Shown piece after piece: positions 1 to 8,635 of a stretch of DNA of 64,000 bases. The number at the start of each line of letters is the position of its first letter. Position 1 is the first letter of the stretch. The position numbers were made by a program, and so were the translations under genes. Below the pieces are notes generated by a model that made no database searches, was not told the origin of the DNA, and saw only the letters and a list, made by a program, of their open reading frames with translations. Origin of the DNA: Paraburkholderia ribeironis (lineage in GTDB: Bacteria > Pseudomonadota > Gammaproteobacteria > Burkholderiales > Burkholderiaceae); assembly GCF_900019265.1 (NCBI RefSeq), contig NZ_CYGX02000004.1, positions 62,001-126,000 of the forward strand, in the 5' to 3' direction.

Positions 1-741
1 TATGGCTCGCGCTCGATCGCGGTCGGCGGCACGGCGATCATGAAGGCGCTCGACAAGATCGAAGCCAAGGCCAAGAAAATCGCCGCGCATCTGCTCGAAG
101 CGGCGGCGGAAGACATCGAGTTCAAGGACGGTGTGTTCCGCGTCGCGGGCACTGACCGCACCAAGGCGTTCGCCGACATCTCGCTGGCCGCTTATGTGCC
201 GCACAACTATCCACTCGACAAGCTCGAACCGGGTCTCGAAGAAAGCGCGTTCTACGATCCGACCAACTTCACCTATCCGTCCGGCGCCTACATCTGCGAG
301 ATCGAGGTCGATCCGGAGACCGGCGTGTGCGGTATCCAGCGGTTCACCGCGGTCGACGATTTCGGCAACGTGATCAATCCGATGATCGTCGAAGGGCAGG
401 TGCATGGCGGACTCGCGCAGGGCATCGGCCAGGCGATGCTGGAGCGCTGCGTGTACGACACCGAAAGCGGCCAGTTGCTGTCCGGCTCATACATGGACTA
501 CGCGATGCCGCGTGCGTCGGACCTGCCGAACTTCAGCGTCGAAACCGCGAAGGGCACGCCGTGCACGCACAATCCGCTCGGCGTCAAAGGCTGCGGCGAA
601 GCGGGCGCGATCGGCTCGCCACCGGCGGTGATCAACGCGATCATCGACGCGCTCGCGCCACTCGGCGTGACCGATCTGCAAATGCCGGCGACACCGCATC
701 GCGTGTGGTCCGCGATTCAAGCGGCCGCGCAACCCCATTGA
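1..741 (+). CDS. Molybdopterin-binding large subunit of a xanthine dehydrogenase/CO dehydrogenase-family enzyme (C-terminal part)
   Basis: The open frame runs in from the window edge, so only the last 246 residues are visible. They are the C-terminal half of a CoxL/XdhB-type subunit, which binds the molybdenum cofactor and hydroxylates or oxidises the substrate. The end contains [17 protein letters not shown], the family block with the catalytic glutamate, and upstream is the [11 protein letters not shown] helix. The FAD subunit and Cox maturation genes follow in one operon. The residues that separate true CO dehydrogenase from other molybdenum hydroxylases lie outside the window, so the substrate is unknown. 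Confidence 0.9.
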   Translation, partial: YGSRSIAVGGTAIMKALDKIEAKAKKIAAHLLEAAAEDIEFKDGVFRVAGTDRTKAFADISLAAYVPHNYPLDKLEPGLEESAFYDPTNFTYPSGAYICEIEVDPETGVCGIQRFTAVDDFGNVINPMIVEGQVHGGLAQGIGQAMLERCVYDTESGQLLSGSYMDYAMPRASDLPNFSVETAKGTPCTHNPLGVKGCGEAGAIGSPPAVINAIIDALAPLGVTDLQMPATPHRVWSAIQAAAQPH

Positions 742-763
742 GATCCTGAGCGGAGCATTCGAC

Positions 764-1567
764 ATGTATTCATATTCATTCGAGTATCAACGCGCGACGG
801 ATCCGCAAGCGGCCGCCGCAGCCCTCACCGCCGACAGCGAAGCAAAGTTTCTGGCCGGTGGCCAGAGCCTGCTACCCACCATGCGACTGCGTCTCGCGCA
901 GCCGTCGCAACTGATCGACGTGACGCGGATTCCCGCGCTCAAGTCGATCAAGGTCGACGCGCAAACGGTGACGATCGGCGCGGCCGTGTGTCACGCCGAC
1001 GTCGCGGAGCACGCGCAACTGCGGCGCGTGTTGCCGGGGCTCGCGGAGCTCGCTGCGCACATCGGCGATCGCCAGGTGCGCGCGCTCGGCACGATCGGCG
1101 GCTCGCTCGCCAACAACGACCCGGCCGCCTGCTATCCGGCGGCGACCCTGGCGTTGGACGCGACCATCGTCACCGACCGGCGGCGCATAGCGTCCAGCGA
1201 TTTCTTCGTCGGCATGTACGAGACCGCGTTGGCGCCCGACGAGTTGATCGTCGCCGTCGAGTTTCCAGTGCCCGAGCGTGCAGCGTACGAGAAATTCGAC
1301 AATCCCGCCTCGCACTTCGCACTGGTCGGCGTGTTCGTCGCGAAGTTCGCGAGCGGCGTGCGTGTCGCGGTGACCGGCGCGGCGTCGTCGGTATTTCGCG
1401 TGCCCGAACTCGAAAGCGCGCTGTCGGCGAATTTCACGCCGGACGCCGCACGCGCCGTCAGCGTGCTGGCCGACGATCTGAACACCGACATGCACGCGAG
1501 CGCCGAGTACCGCGCGCATCTGATTCCGGTGCTGGCGGCGCGTGCGGTGACCCGGGCGAATGGTTAG
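764..1567 (+). CDS. FAD-binding medium subunit of a molybdenum hydroxylase (CoxM-like)
   Basis: 267 residues, normal for this family. The subunit holds FAD and passes electrons from the molybdenum centre to an acceptor. The two FAD-binding signatures are present: AGGQSLLPTMRLRLAQP near residue 37 and TIGGSLANNDPAACYPA near residue 110. The C-terminal CO_deh_flav_C-type domain follows. It begins 22 bases after the large subunit, so the two are surely cotranscribed. The small 2Fe-2S subunit is not in the window and is probably upstream. Confidence 0.9.
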   Translation: MYSYSFEYQRATDPQAAAAALTADSEAKFLAGGQSLLPTMRLRLAQPSQLIDVTRIPALKSIKVDAQTVTIGAAVCHADVAEHAQLRRVLPGLAELAAHIGDRQVRALGTIGGSLANNDPAACYPAATLALDATIVTDRRRIASSDFFVGMYETALAPDELIVAVEFPVPERAAYEKFDNPASHFALVGVFVAKFASGVRVAVTGAASSVFRVPELESALSANFTPDAARAVSVLADDLNTDMHASAEYRAHLIPVLAARAVTRANG

Positions 1568-1719
1568 TGATCCTTGCTATTGACGGCCGACGTGCCCGTG
1601 GGTGGGCACGTCATCCGCGTCCGCTCACCGGCCTGACCGCGGCGCAAAGCAACTCGACGCGGCCGGCCCGCGTCGAACTCCACCGCCGTCGCGTTTGATC
1701 GCGCAGATTCAGGACCGCC

Positions 1720-2607
1720 ATGCAGCCAGCTTCAATCGACGACACCCTCGCGCAACTCGCCGCGCAACGCTATTTCGCCAGCCGCGAACTGGCGACCGCG
1801 CTATATCTCGCGTTACGCATGGAGCGGCCGTTGTTTGTCGAGGGCGAGCCGGGTGTCGGCAAGACCGAACTTGCCAAAGCCGCGGCGGGCATGCTCGGTA
1901 CCACGATGTTGCGGCTGCAATGCTACGAAGGTCTCGACACCGCCAGTGCGCTGTACGAGTGGGACTATCCGCGGCAGATCATGGCGCTGCGTCTGGCAGA
2001 AGCCACCGGCGAGCGCCCCGACAACGACACCTTGTATCGCGGTGAATTCCTGCTCAAGCGTCCGCTGTTGCAAGCACTGATGCCCGATGAAAACCATCCC
2101 GGCGCGCGGCGCGTGCTGCTGATCGACGAGATCGATCGTGCCGACGAGCCGTTCGAAGCGTTCCTGCTGGAGCTGCTGTCGGACTTCCAGGTATCGATTC
2201 CCGAGTACGGTACCGTGCGCGCGGCGCAGCCGCCGCTCGTCGTAATGACTTCGAACCGCACGCGCGAAGTGCACGACGCGTTGAAGCGCCGCTGCCTGTA
2301 TCAATGGATCGGCTATCCCGAGCGCGATCGCGAACTGGAGATTGTGGCCGCGCGTGCGCCGCGAACTTCGGCCGAACTGCAGCGGCGTGCGGTCGATTTC
2401 GTGCATCGGTTGCGCGGCATGGATCTGTTCAAGGCGCCCGGCATCGCCGAAACGATCGATTGGTGTCGTGCGTTGGAAGCGCTGTCGGTGTCGGAGCTCG
2501 ATCCGCAATCCGTGCAGAACACGCTGGGCGTGCTGCTCAAGTATCAGGACGATCTGGCGCGCGTGGATGCCGCGCAGATCGCGCAGTGTCTCGCCGCACC
2601 GGGATAA
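1720..2607 (+). CDS. coxD: MoxR-type AAA+ ATPase, CoxD-like maturation factor
   Basis: 295-residue AAA+ protein with Walker A GEPGVGKTELAKA near residue 44, Walker B LLIDEIDRAD near residue 135 and a sensor region VVMTSNRTREVHDALKRR. MoxR/CoxD ATPases work with a VWA partner to insert or activate metal centres; in Oligotropha, CoxD and CoxE build the Cu-Mo site. The VWA partner is the next gene, 5 bases downstream, and the enzyme subunits are upstream. That makes an accessory role in this operon much more likely than a general MoxR function. Confidence 0.88.
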   Translation: MQPASIDDTLAQLAAQRYFASRELATALYLALRMERPLFVEGEPGVGKTELAKAAAGMLGTTMLRLQCYEGLDTASALYEWDYPRQIMALRLAEATGERPDNDTLYRGEFLLKRPLLQALMPDENHPGARRVLLIDEIDRADEPFEAFLLELLSDFQVSIPEYGTVRAAQPPLVVMTSNRTREVHDALKRRCLYQWIGYPERDRELEIVAARAPRTSAELQRRAVDFVHRLRGMDLFKAPGIAETIDWCRALEALSVSELDPQSVQNTLGVLLKYQDDLARVDAAQIAQCLAAPG

Positions 2608-2612
2608 TCAGC

Positions 2613-3911
2613 ATGCCGAACCAAACCGACACGGGCGATCGCGACGCCGTGGGCCTAGGTTCTCACGCAAGCTCGCCCGCCGCGCCGCTCGACAACACTG
2701 CCACGCTCGCCCGCAATGTCGTCCACTTCGTGCGCGTGCTGCGCGGCGCAGGCTTGCCGATGTCGCCGGCACAAGCGGTCGACGCGCTCGCCGCGCTGCA
2801 CTGGATCGATCTGGGCCGCCGCGACGACGTCCGCTCCGCGCTCGCCGCCCTGCTGGTATCCGCGCCCGACGAACGCGATCTGTTCAACGCCGCGTTCGAG
2901 CTGTTCTGGCGCGACCCCGATTGGGAAGGCAAGCTGCGCGCGCTGCTGCTGCCGAAAGTTCGCGAAGGACTGCCACCGCCCAAACGTAACAACCGTCTCG
3001 CCGATGCGCTAGCCGTCCGCGTGCCGCCATCGTCGCCTGGCCGCGCACCGCAGGAGACCGAACGGCATGAACTGCACGCGCACGTCACCTTCAGCGCCGA
3101 AGAGCGGCTGCGTCATCGCGATTTCGACACGTTATCCGCTGACGAATGGCGCACGCTGCGTCATCTGATCCGCGGCCAGCGGCTGCCGCTCGCCACCGAG
3201 CCGACGCGCCGCCTGAAGGCCGCGTCGCACGGCACGCATGCGGACTTGCGCGCGAGCGCGCGGCACGCGGTGCGCGCGGGTGGCGACTGGACAGTGTGGA
3301 AGTATCGCGCGGTGGTCGAGCGCAAGCCGCCGCTCGTATTGCTGCTCGACATCTCCGGCTCGATGAGCAACTACTCGCGTGCGGTGCTGTATTTCTGCCA
3401 CGCGCTGCTGCAGTCGCGCGAACGCCTGCAGGTGTTCCTGTTCGGCACCCGGCTCACCAATGCGACGCGCGCGTTGCGCGAGCGCGACCCCGACGTGGCG
3501 ATCGCGACGCTCGCCGATCAGGTGGTCGATTGGTCGGGCGGCACGCGCATCGGCGCGGCGCTCGCCGAATTCAACCGCCGCTGGGCACGACGCGTGCTGA
3601 CCGGCAGGGCAACCGTGCTGCTTGTCACCGACGGCCTCGATCATGAAGCGATCGACGTGCTCGACACCGAGATGGCACGCCTGCGCCGCTTCGCGCATCG
3701 CATCGTCTGGCTCAATCCGCTGCTGCGTTTCAGCGGCTTTTCTCCGAAGGCGCGTGGCGTGCAGGCGATCCTGCCGTATGTCGACGCGCATCGTCCGGTT
3801 CATAATCTAGACAGTCTGGCAGCGTTCGGCCGCGCGCTCGTGCAACTCACGCGTGCGCCTCGTCCTACCTTCGCGTCCAAGACAACCGCGGGAGCAACCT
3901 CATGGAATTGA
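2613..3911 (+). CDS. coxE: VWA domain protein, CoxE-like
   Basis: 432 residues from the ATG at 2613; the same frame stays open upstream but overlaps coxD. The C-terminal half is a von Willebrand factor A domain with a complete MIDAS motif, LLLDISGSMSNYSR, and a later LLVTDGLDHE segment. The N-terminal half is the arginine-rich region usual for CoxE (DUF58/VWA-CoxE). CoxE partners the CoxD ATPase in metal-site maturation. The stop overlaps the next start by 10 bases, which implies translational coupling. Confidence 0.88.
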   Translation: MPNQTDTGDRDAVGLGSHASSPAAPLDNTATLARNVVHFVRVLRGAGLPMSPAQAVDALAALHWIDLGRRDDVRSALAALLVSAPDERDLFNAAFELFWRDPDWEGKLRALLLPKVREGLPPPKRNNRLADALAVRVPPSSPGRAPQETERHELHAHVTFSAEERLRHRDFDTLSADEWRTLRHLIRGQRLPLATEPTRRLKAASHGTHADLRASARHAVRAGGDWTVWKYRAVVERKPPLVLLLDISGSMSNYSRAVLYFCHALLQSRERLQVFLFGTRLTNATRALRERDPDVAIATLADQVVDWSGGTRIGAALAEFNRRWARRVLTGRATVLLVTDGLDHEAIDVLDTEMARLRRFAHRIVWLNPLLRFSGFSPKARGVQAILPYVDAHRPVHNLDSLAAFGRALVQLTRAPRPTFASKTTAGATSWN

Positions 3912-4522
3912 CCGAAACCCAAATGCTGCCGCTTGCGCAGCAACGCACGTGGGATGCGCTGAACGACACCGACGTTCTGCGCGCCTGCATCCCGGGCTGC
4001 GAAAGCATCGAACCGGATGGCGAACATGCGTATCTGGTCGTGCTGAGCGCGGCAGTCGGGCCGGTCAAGGCGCGCTTCAAGGGCCGCCTGCAACAGACTG
4101 ACATCGACGCGCCGAACTCGTACAACGTCGTGTTCGAAGGTCAAGGCGGCGCGGCGGGTTTCGCCAAGGGCAGCGCGCGTGTCACGCTCGAGCCGGACGG
4201 CGACACCGCGACGAAGCTGACCTACACGGCGAGCGCGCAAGTCGGCGGCAAGCTTGCGCAAATCGGTTCGCGGCTGATCGATGGCGCGGCACGCAAAATC
4301 GCCGGCGAATTCTTCAAGCGTTTCGGCGCACAGGTCGCTGGAGTCGGTGAGGGTGAGGGTGAGGGCGACGGCGAGGGCGCGACGACTGCGGACGATGATG
4401 AAGCGGCCGCCACCGAAGCCGCGCCGCCGAACACGGAATCGACTGACGCCGCGGACGCCGAGTCCGGCGGCGACGCACCGAAGAGGAAGAAATCATGGAA
4501 AGCGTGGATCTCGAAGTTCTGA
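3902..4522 (+). CDS. coxG: CoxG-like SRPBCC protein (CO dehydrogenase subunit G family)
   Basis: 206 residues. Residues 1–150 form the START/SRPBCC fold of the CoxG family (MELTETQMLPLAQQRTWDAL, then GAAGFAKGSARVTL). CoxG is thought to anchor the enzyme to the membrane or help its assembly. A low-complexity acidic linker made of Glu-Gly pairs follows, encoded by a 6-base repeat near 4347–4377, and then an Ala/Asp/Glu-rich stretch. The basic/aromatic tail KRKKSWKAWISKF could be an amphipathic membrane-contact helix. It overlaps coxE at its start and the XdhC gene at its end. Confidence 0.87.
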   Translation: MELTETQMLPLAQQRTWDALNDTDVLRACIPGCESIEPDGEHAYLVVLSAAVGPVKARFKGRLQQTDIDAPNSYNVVFEGQGGAAGFAKGSARVTLEPDGDTATKLTYTASAQVGGKLAQIGSRLIDGAARKIAGEFFKRFGAQVAGVGEGEGEGDGEGATTADDDEAAATEAAPPNTESTDAADAESGGDAPKRKKSWKAWISKF

Positions 4523-5517
4523 AGTCCAGCGCACGCTGGCTGAACGAAGGACATCGCGCGCTACTGGTGACGGTGGTGAAGACGTGGGGTTCGTCGCCGC
4601 GGCCCGAGGGCGCGATGCTCGCGGTGCGCGACGACGGGCTTGTGGTCGGCTCGGTATCGGGCGGTTGCATCGAGGACGATCTGATCGACCGTGTGCGGCA
4701 AAAAGGTATCGAGCAGACGCGTCCCGAAGCGGTGAAGTACGGCATCACGGCGGAGGAGGCGCATCGCTTCGGTCTGCCTTGCGGCGGGACGATCCAGCTG
4801 GTGCTCGAGCCGTTGACGCCGCAAAGCGGCATTGCCGAGCTATGCCGCGCGGTGGAAGACGGTCGTCTCGTGGCCCGGGAAGTCGACATGATCACGGGTG
4901 CGGTGCGGCTCGACAACGCGCAGGCAACCGACGGCGTGCATTTCGACGGTGAACGTCTGTTGACGATCCACGGGCCGCGCTATCGGATGCTGGTGATCGG
5001 CGCGGGGCAGTTGTCGCGCTATCTGTGCAACATTGCGGTGGGGCTCGATTATCAGGTGACGGTGTGTGATCCGCGCGAAGAGTACACCGAGGAGTGGGAC
5101 GTCCCGGGCACGAAGGTCGTGCGCACGATGCCGGACGACACCGTGATCGACATGAAGCTCGACGAGCGCTGCGCGGTGATCGCGCTGACGCACGATCCGA
5201 AGCTCGACGATCTCGCGCTGATGGAAGCGCTGAAAACGCCGGCGTTTTATGTCGGCGCGTTGGGGTCGCGAAGGAACAACCACGCGCGGCGCGAGCGGTT
5301 GAAAGAGTTCGATCTGAACGACGCGGAACTGGCCCGTTTGCATGGGCCGGTTGGTATTTATATCGGCAGCCGGACGCCGCCTGAGATCGCCGTCTCTATT
5401 CTTGCCGAGGTGACGGCGGCCAAGAACGGCGTCTCGCTGCCGACGTTGCTTCAGGTTGAAGGCGCGAAGGCGGCACGGGAGATTGCCGCGTCCGGCGGCA
5501 CGGAGTGTAGCGTTTGA
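4495..5517 (+). CDS. XdhC/CoxI-family molybdenum cofactor maturation factor
   Basis: 340 residues, starting inside the end of coxG with a 28-base overlap. The N-terminal XdhC_CoxI domain has GSVSGGCIEDDLIDRV. The C-terminal XdhC Rossmann domain has LVIGAGQLSRYLCNIA and ends in the conserved GSRRNNHARRERL and PVGIYIGSRTPPEIA blocks. These proteins bind molybdenum cofactor, promote its sulfuration and deliver it to the apo-enzyme. It is the last gene of the visible operon and most likely serves the molybdenum hydroxylase encoded upstream. Confidence 0.88.
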   Translation: MESVDLEVLKSSARWLNEGHRALLVTVVKTWGSSPRPEGAMLAVRDDGLVVGSVSGGCIEDDLIDRVRQKGIEQTRPEAVKYGITAEEAHRFGLPCGGTIQLVLEPLTPQSGIAELCRAVEDGRLVAREVDMITGAVRLDNAQATDGVHFDGERLLTIHGPRYRMLVIGAGQLSRYLCNIAVGLDYQVTVCDPREEYTEEWDVPGTKVVRTMPDDTVIDMKLDERCAVIALTHDPKLDDLALMEALKTPAFYVGALGSRRNNHARRERLKEFDLNDAELARLHGPVGIYIGSRTPPEIAVSILAEVTAAKNGVSLPTLLQVEGAKAAREIAASGGTECSV

Positions 5518-5538
5518 CGCAGGGGCGGCATGCGTAGC

Positions 5539-5611
5539 GCGTGTTGCGTGTTGCGTGTTGCGTGTTGCGTGTTGCGTGTTGCGTGTTGCGTGTTGCGTGT
5601 TGCGTGTTGCG
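5539..5611 (+). repeat. 7-bp tandem repeat, about 10 copies
   Basis: Ten perfect copies of GCGTGTT plus a partial eleventh lie between the convergent XdhC and PepSY genes. The reading frames that cross it give only Cys/Val/Arg/Leu repeats and are not believable proteins. A perfect short array like this is expected to vary in copy number by replication slippage. Confidence 0.95.
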
Positions 5612-5653
5612 CATGGCTACTTGCTGGCGTGCGCCGTTGCTGTCAATCACCGC

Positions 5654-6394
5654 TTACATCAACCCGCAAACCACGGCTGCGATCACCGATCCGCCCACCA
5701 GCACGACGCCCACGAGGCGGCGCTTGTTGAGTTCGGTCCACAGCAGGACACCGGTCAGCGAAAGCAGGATGATGCTGCCGGCAATCGTGTCGATCAATAG
5801 CACCCAGCCGACGCCCAAGCCCACGCCCTTGTGCAGATTGCTCATGGTCGCGAGAAACGAGTTGTGCGTGCGTTTCACCGCGACGAAACCGTTGCCAACC
5901 CAGTATTCCGCTTGCACGCTCTGAGTGGGTCCCATGATGCCGACCTGCCAGAACTCCGGCTGTATCGTGCTGCGATCGCCCCATGCCACCGGATGCGCCG
6001 GCTCGCGCCTGACGCGCCCCGGCTTGCCGTCGATTTGCAACTCGCTTTTGAGCCAATTCGCCATCTCCGTCGGCGAATGCAGCGGCTTCTGCGGCACCGG
6101 AATCTGCATTTCCTCGACGTGCGGCTCGCCCGTCGACACCTTCAGCGGACCGCCACGATGGTTCAGAAGGAAGCCGGTCAAGCCGAACATCAGGCCAAGT
6201 ACCGCGCCCCACAAGCCGACCCAGCCATGCACCTTGCGCAGCCACTTGATGAAACTCGCGCGTCGCGAACGCTGGCGGCGCGCCGCCTGCTCGGCGTCGT
6301 TCATCGGGTGATGACCGCGCTGCGGCGTGTGAACCGCGTAGGGCGTGCCGCCATCGGCAGCGGGTTTCAGTTCGAACGAATCGGGGGCGTTCAC
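5654..6394 (-). CDS. PepSY-associated transmembrane protein
   Basis: 246 residues from a GTG at 6394, chosen because GGAG sits 7 bases upstream; an in-frame ATG at 6304 is the alternative. One membrane helix lies near residues 60–80 (WVGLWGAVLGLMFGLTGFLL). A soluble PepSY-like domain follows, then the NLHKGVGLGVGWVLLIDTIA region with a second helix and a third helix at the C-terminus. Such proteins often accompany TonB-dependent siderophore receptors and are thought to take part in reductive iron release at the inner membrane. No receptor is adjacent here. Confidence 0.82.
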   Translation of the reverse strand: MNAPDSFELKPAADGGTPYAVHTPQRGHHPMNDAEQAARRQRSRRASFIKWLRKVHGWVGLWGAVLGLMFGLTGFLLNHRGGPLKVSTGEPHVEEMQIPVPQKPLHSPTEMANWLKSELQIDGKPGRVRREPAHPVAWGDRSTIQPEFWQVGIMGPTQSVQAEYWVGNGFVAVKRTHNSFLATMSNLHKGVGLGVGWVLLIDTIAGSIILLSLTGVLLWTELNKRRLVGVVLVGGSVIAAVVCGLM

Positions 6395-6894
6395 ATCCAG
6401 ACTCCAGGCGCAGCGGGTTAGTCCGTCGCCGGCTCGCGGCGACAATGCGCGCTCATCTGGCAGCGGTGAAGAAAGTATCGGAAGGAAGGAGTCGAACGAC
6501 GCGGCTTGCGGTCCCGATCGTCCGGCTGAGAGGCTGGTTGGCAGTCACAGAGGAGGAGGAATGTGACAAACGGCTGGCGATGCCCTTCAATTGAGAATGG
6601 CTATCATTACACATTTGGCGCTTTGGCTCAATCCTCAATACGCAGCAGCTGATCAAGGTCAAGCCGGATCGCTCGCGAGCTTCACGGATTGGTTGGAAGA
6701 TGCAACGCAGGCGGGACCGCTTCGTCGATTTGCAGTCGCAATGCACCGTTCGAACCTCTCGGCAATGTGGTCATGTTGATGCCCGACAGCGCGACATGTG
6801 CGTCGCGCGTGACATTCGCGACGAAGCCGCGCCGCCACCGTCAAAGGCAAGGCAAAGGCAAGGCAAAGCAAAGGCGAAGACAAAGCCAAATGGC
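6395..6894. other. 500-base gap: Fur-like box, orphan leader, short A/G/C-rich repeats
   Basis: No convincing gene of normal size. It holds the Fur-like box at 6593–6610 and a purine-rich AAGGCAAGGC-type repeat at about 6843–6885. A strong Shine-Dalgarno (AGGAGGAGGA, 6551–6560) stands just before a GTG at 6563 that would give only a 29-residue peptide; I do not call that a gene. The gap separates the PepSY gene from srkA, both on the minus strand. Confidence 0.6.
6593..6610. promoter_or_regulatory. Fur-box-like operator
   Basis: GAGAATGGCTATCATTAC matches the Fur 19-mer consensus (GATAATGATWATCATTATC) at 14 of the 18 aligned positions, with the right half strongest. It lies about 200 bases upstream of the minus-strand PepSY gene, a plausible iron-regulated target. 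The distance is long, so a gene may have been lost between them. Confidence 0.5.
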
Positions 6895-7923
6895 TCAGAC
6901 CGGCCAGAGCGGTCCTTCCTGCATCGCGCCGATCTGTTCACGCATCTCGAGGATGCGCTCTTCCCAGTAGCGCTGCGTGTTGAACCACGGAAACGCCGCC
7001 GGAAAGGCCGGGTCGTTCCAGCGGCGCGCGAGCCACGCCTGGTAGTGAATCAACCGCAGCGTGCGCAGCGCTTCGATCAGATACAGCTCGCGCGGTTCGA
7101 ACTCGCAGAAGTCCTCGTAGCCGGCGAGCAGATCGGTCAACGCTCGCGACGCCTCGGCACGCTCGCCCGGCAGCAACAGCCACAAATCCTGCACGGCGGG
7201 ACCCATGCGGCTGTCGTCGAAGTCGACGAAATGCGGACCCGCGTCGGTCCACAACACATTGCTCGGATGGCAGTCGCCATGCATGCGCAGCATGCGGATG
7301 TCGCCGGCACGCTCGAACGCGCGCTCGACGCCTTCGAGCGCCAGGTTCACCACGGTTTCCCACGCGGTGCGCAGATCATCGGGCACGAACCGGTGAGCGA
7401 GCAGAAAGTCGCGCGGCTCGTAGCCGAAGGTGTGGATGTCGAGCGTGGGACGTTCGGTGTAGTTCTGCGTCTGCCCGACCGCATGAATCCGGCCGATGAA
7501 ACGCCCAAGCCATTCGAGCGTATCGCGCCGGTCCAGGTCCGGCGCGCGGCCGCCGCGACGCTCGAAGATCGAGAAGCGGAAACCGTCGAAGCGATGCAGC
7601 GTGCGGCCCTCCAACACGCGTGCGGGCACCGCCGGAATCTCGCGTGCGGCGAGATCGGCAACGAATGCATGTTCTTCGAGAATCGCCGTGTCGCTCCAAC
7701 GCTCGGGACGATAGAACTTCGCGACCACAGGCGGACCGTCTTCGACGCCCACCTGATACACGCGATTTTCGTAGCTGTTGAGTGGCAGCATGCGGCCGTC
7801 GGTGCGCACGCCAATCGTGCTGAGCACACTATCGAGCGCGTCGAGCACGATTTCCGGCTTGAGCCGGGCGAAAGGCACGGCGCTGTGCGCGCCGTCCTGA
7901 GGGTCGAGAGTGTCGTCGTTCAT
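6895..7923 (-). CDS. srkA: Stress response serine/threonine kinase SrkA (YihE/RdoA)
   Basis: 342 residues, slightly longer than E. coli SrkA. It has the aminoglycoside-phosphotransferase-like kinase fold of that family: N-lobe LNSYENRVYQVG with a lysine in PPVVAKFYRPERW, catalytic loop MHGDCHPSNVLW and metal-binding HFVDFDDSRMGP. SrkA is a cytoplasmic kinase that protects cells from stress-induced death, linked in E. coli to MazEF. It is transcribed alone; the next minus-strand gene begins about 300 bases upstream. Confidence 0.9.
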   Translation of the reverse strand: MNDDTLDPQDGAHSAVPFARLKPEIVLDALDSVLSTIGVRTDGRMLPLNSYENRVYQVGVEDGPPVVAKFYRPERWSDTAILEEHAFVADLAAREIPAVPARVLEGRTLHRFDGFRFSIFERRGGRAPDLDRRDTLEWLGRFIGRIHAVGQTQNYTERPTLDIHTFGYEPRDFLLAHRFVPDDLRTAWETVVNLALEGVERAFERAGDIRMLRMHGDCHPSNVLWTDAGPHFVDFDDSRMGPAVQDLWLLLPGERAEASRALTDLLAGYEDFCEFEPRELYLIEALRTLRLIHYQAWLARRWNDPAFPAAFPWFNTQRYWEERILEMREQIGAMQEGPLWPV

Positions 7924-8015
7924 GCCCGCATTGTGCGCTGTGCTGCCGTCAAAGACGAGGGCAACGGCTCACGACACGGATTACAACCTGCACACGCTTG
8001 CAACGCAAAACGCTT

Positions 8016-8228
8016 TCAATGCATTTGCGCGCCCGACGGTCGAACCATCTCGCCGGTATCGATCAGGTCTTCCAGGAAAAAAGGCTCAGTGTTCAGCTGC
8101 AGCGAAGCGCCGGGCTCACCGGCATACCACGCCACCATGGCCATGTCGCCGAGAATACGCATGACGATTCCGCGCGCACCTTGCGGCACGGCGATATGCA
8201 CCGACCGGACAATGGAACCGATTTGCAT
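8016..8228 (-). CDS. Small conserved-looking hypothetical protein
   Basis: 70 residues (MQIGSIVRSVHIAVPQGARG at the start, then ILGDMAMVAWYAGEPGASLQ). The codon pattern is ordinary and a GGGGAAAT purine tract lies a few bases before the ATG. The composition suggests a small beta-rich cytoplasmic protein. No domain is recognised. It lies between srkA and the efflux operon, on the srkA strand. Confidence 0.6.
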   Translation of the reverse strand: MQIGSIVRSVHIAVPQGARGIVMRILGDMAMVAWYAGEPGASLQLNTEPFFLEDLIDTGEMVRPSGAQMH

Positions 8229-8635
8229 GATATTTCCCCGTTTCTCCCATAGCCGGCTTTATGATTTCATGCCGGTCAAGGTGATGATAAAAGCGCCGCT
8301 TCGCCACCAACGTTGCGTACGCACCCAATCTGCTGCGTGTGATACGCGAAAGAGCTTCGAGTGATTGTTCCCGTTTTACGGGGCTTTGGAAAGCGCGAAC
8401 AGAAAGCGGTTCAACCGTCGTTTCGCCCTATTCCAATTACGGTGCGCGCGACCGATGATCTGGCGTAAAGCGTCGTAACGAGACCATCATAAACCCTGCT
8501 GGGGGGAGATATCAAAAACGTGCACAGTCTTGACGATTCACTCTATAAGAGCGGCGCACGCCGCGCCCATCATGCTCGCGACGTCGACCCCGCGCGCAGT
8601 GTCGACGTCGATGGTTTTTATCAGCCGCGCTAATC
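8229..8635. other. 407-base intergenic region before the efflux operon
   Basis: Divergent gap between the 70-residue gene (minus) and the RND permease (plus), so it must hold both promoters. I see no convincing operator, repeat or RNA. The small frames that cross it are not supported by a ribosome site or recognisable sequence. Confidence 0.5.

Noticed and set aside
5456..5924. Cys/Val/Arg repeat proteins crossing the 7-bp array
   Set aside because: All three forward frames stay open because a 7-bp unit has no stop; the repeated peptide has no protein character.
6563..6652. 29-residue peptide with an excellent Shine-Dalgarno
   Set aside because: GTG start, no similarity or property of interest, and it overlaps the Fur-like box; listed only as part of the gap.
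6700..8364. Long plus-strand frame of 554 codons over srkA
   Set aside because: It is antisense to a clearly recognisable kinase gene, is Arg/His-rich and has no recognisable motif; a GC-rich shadow frame.
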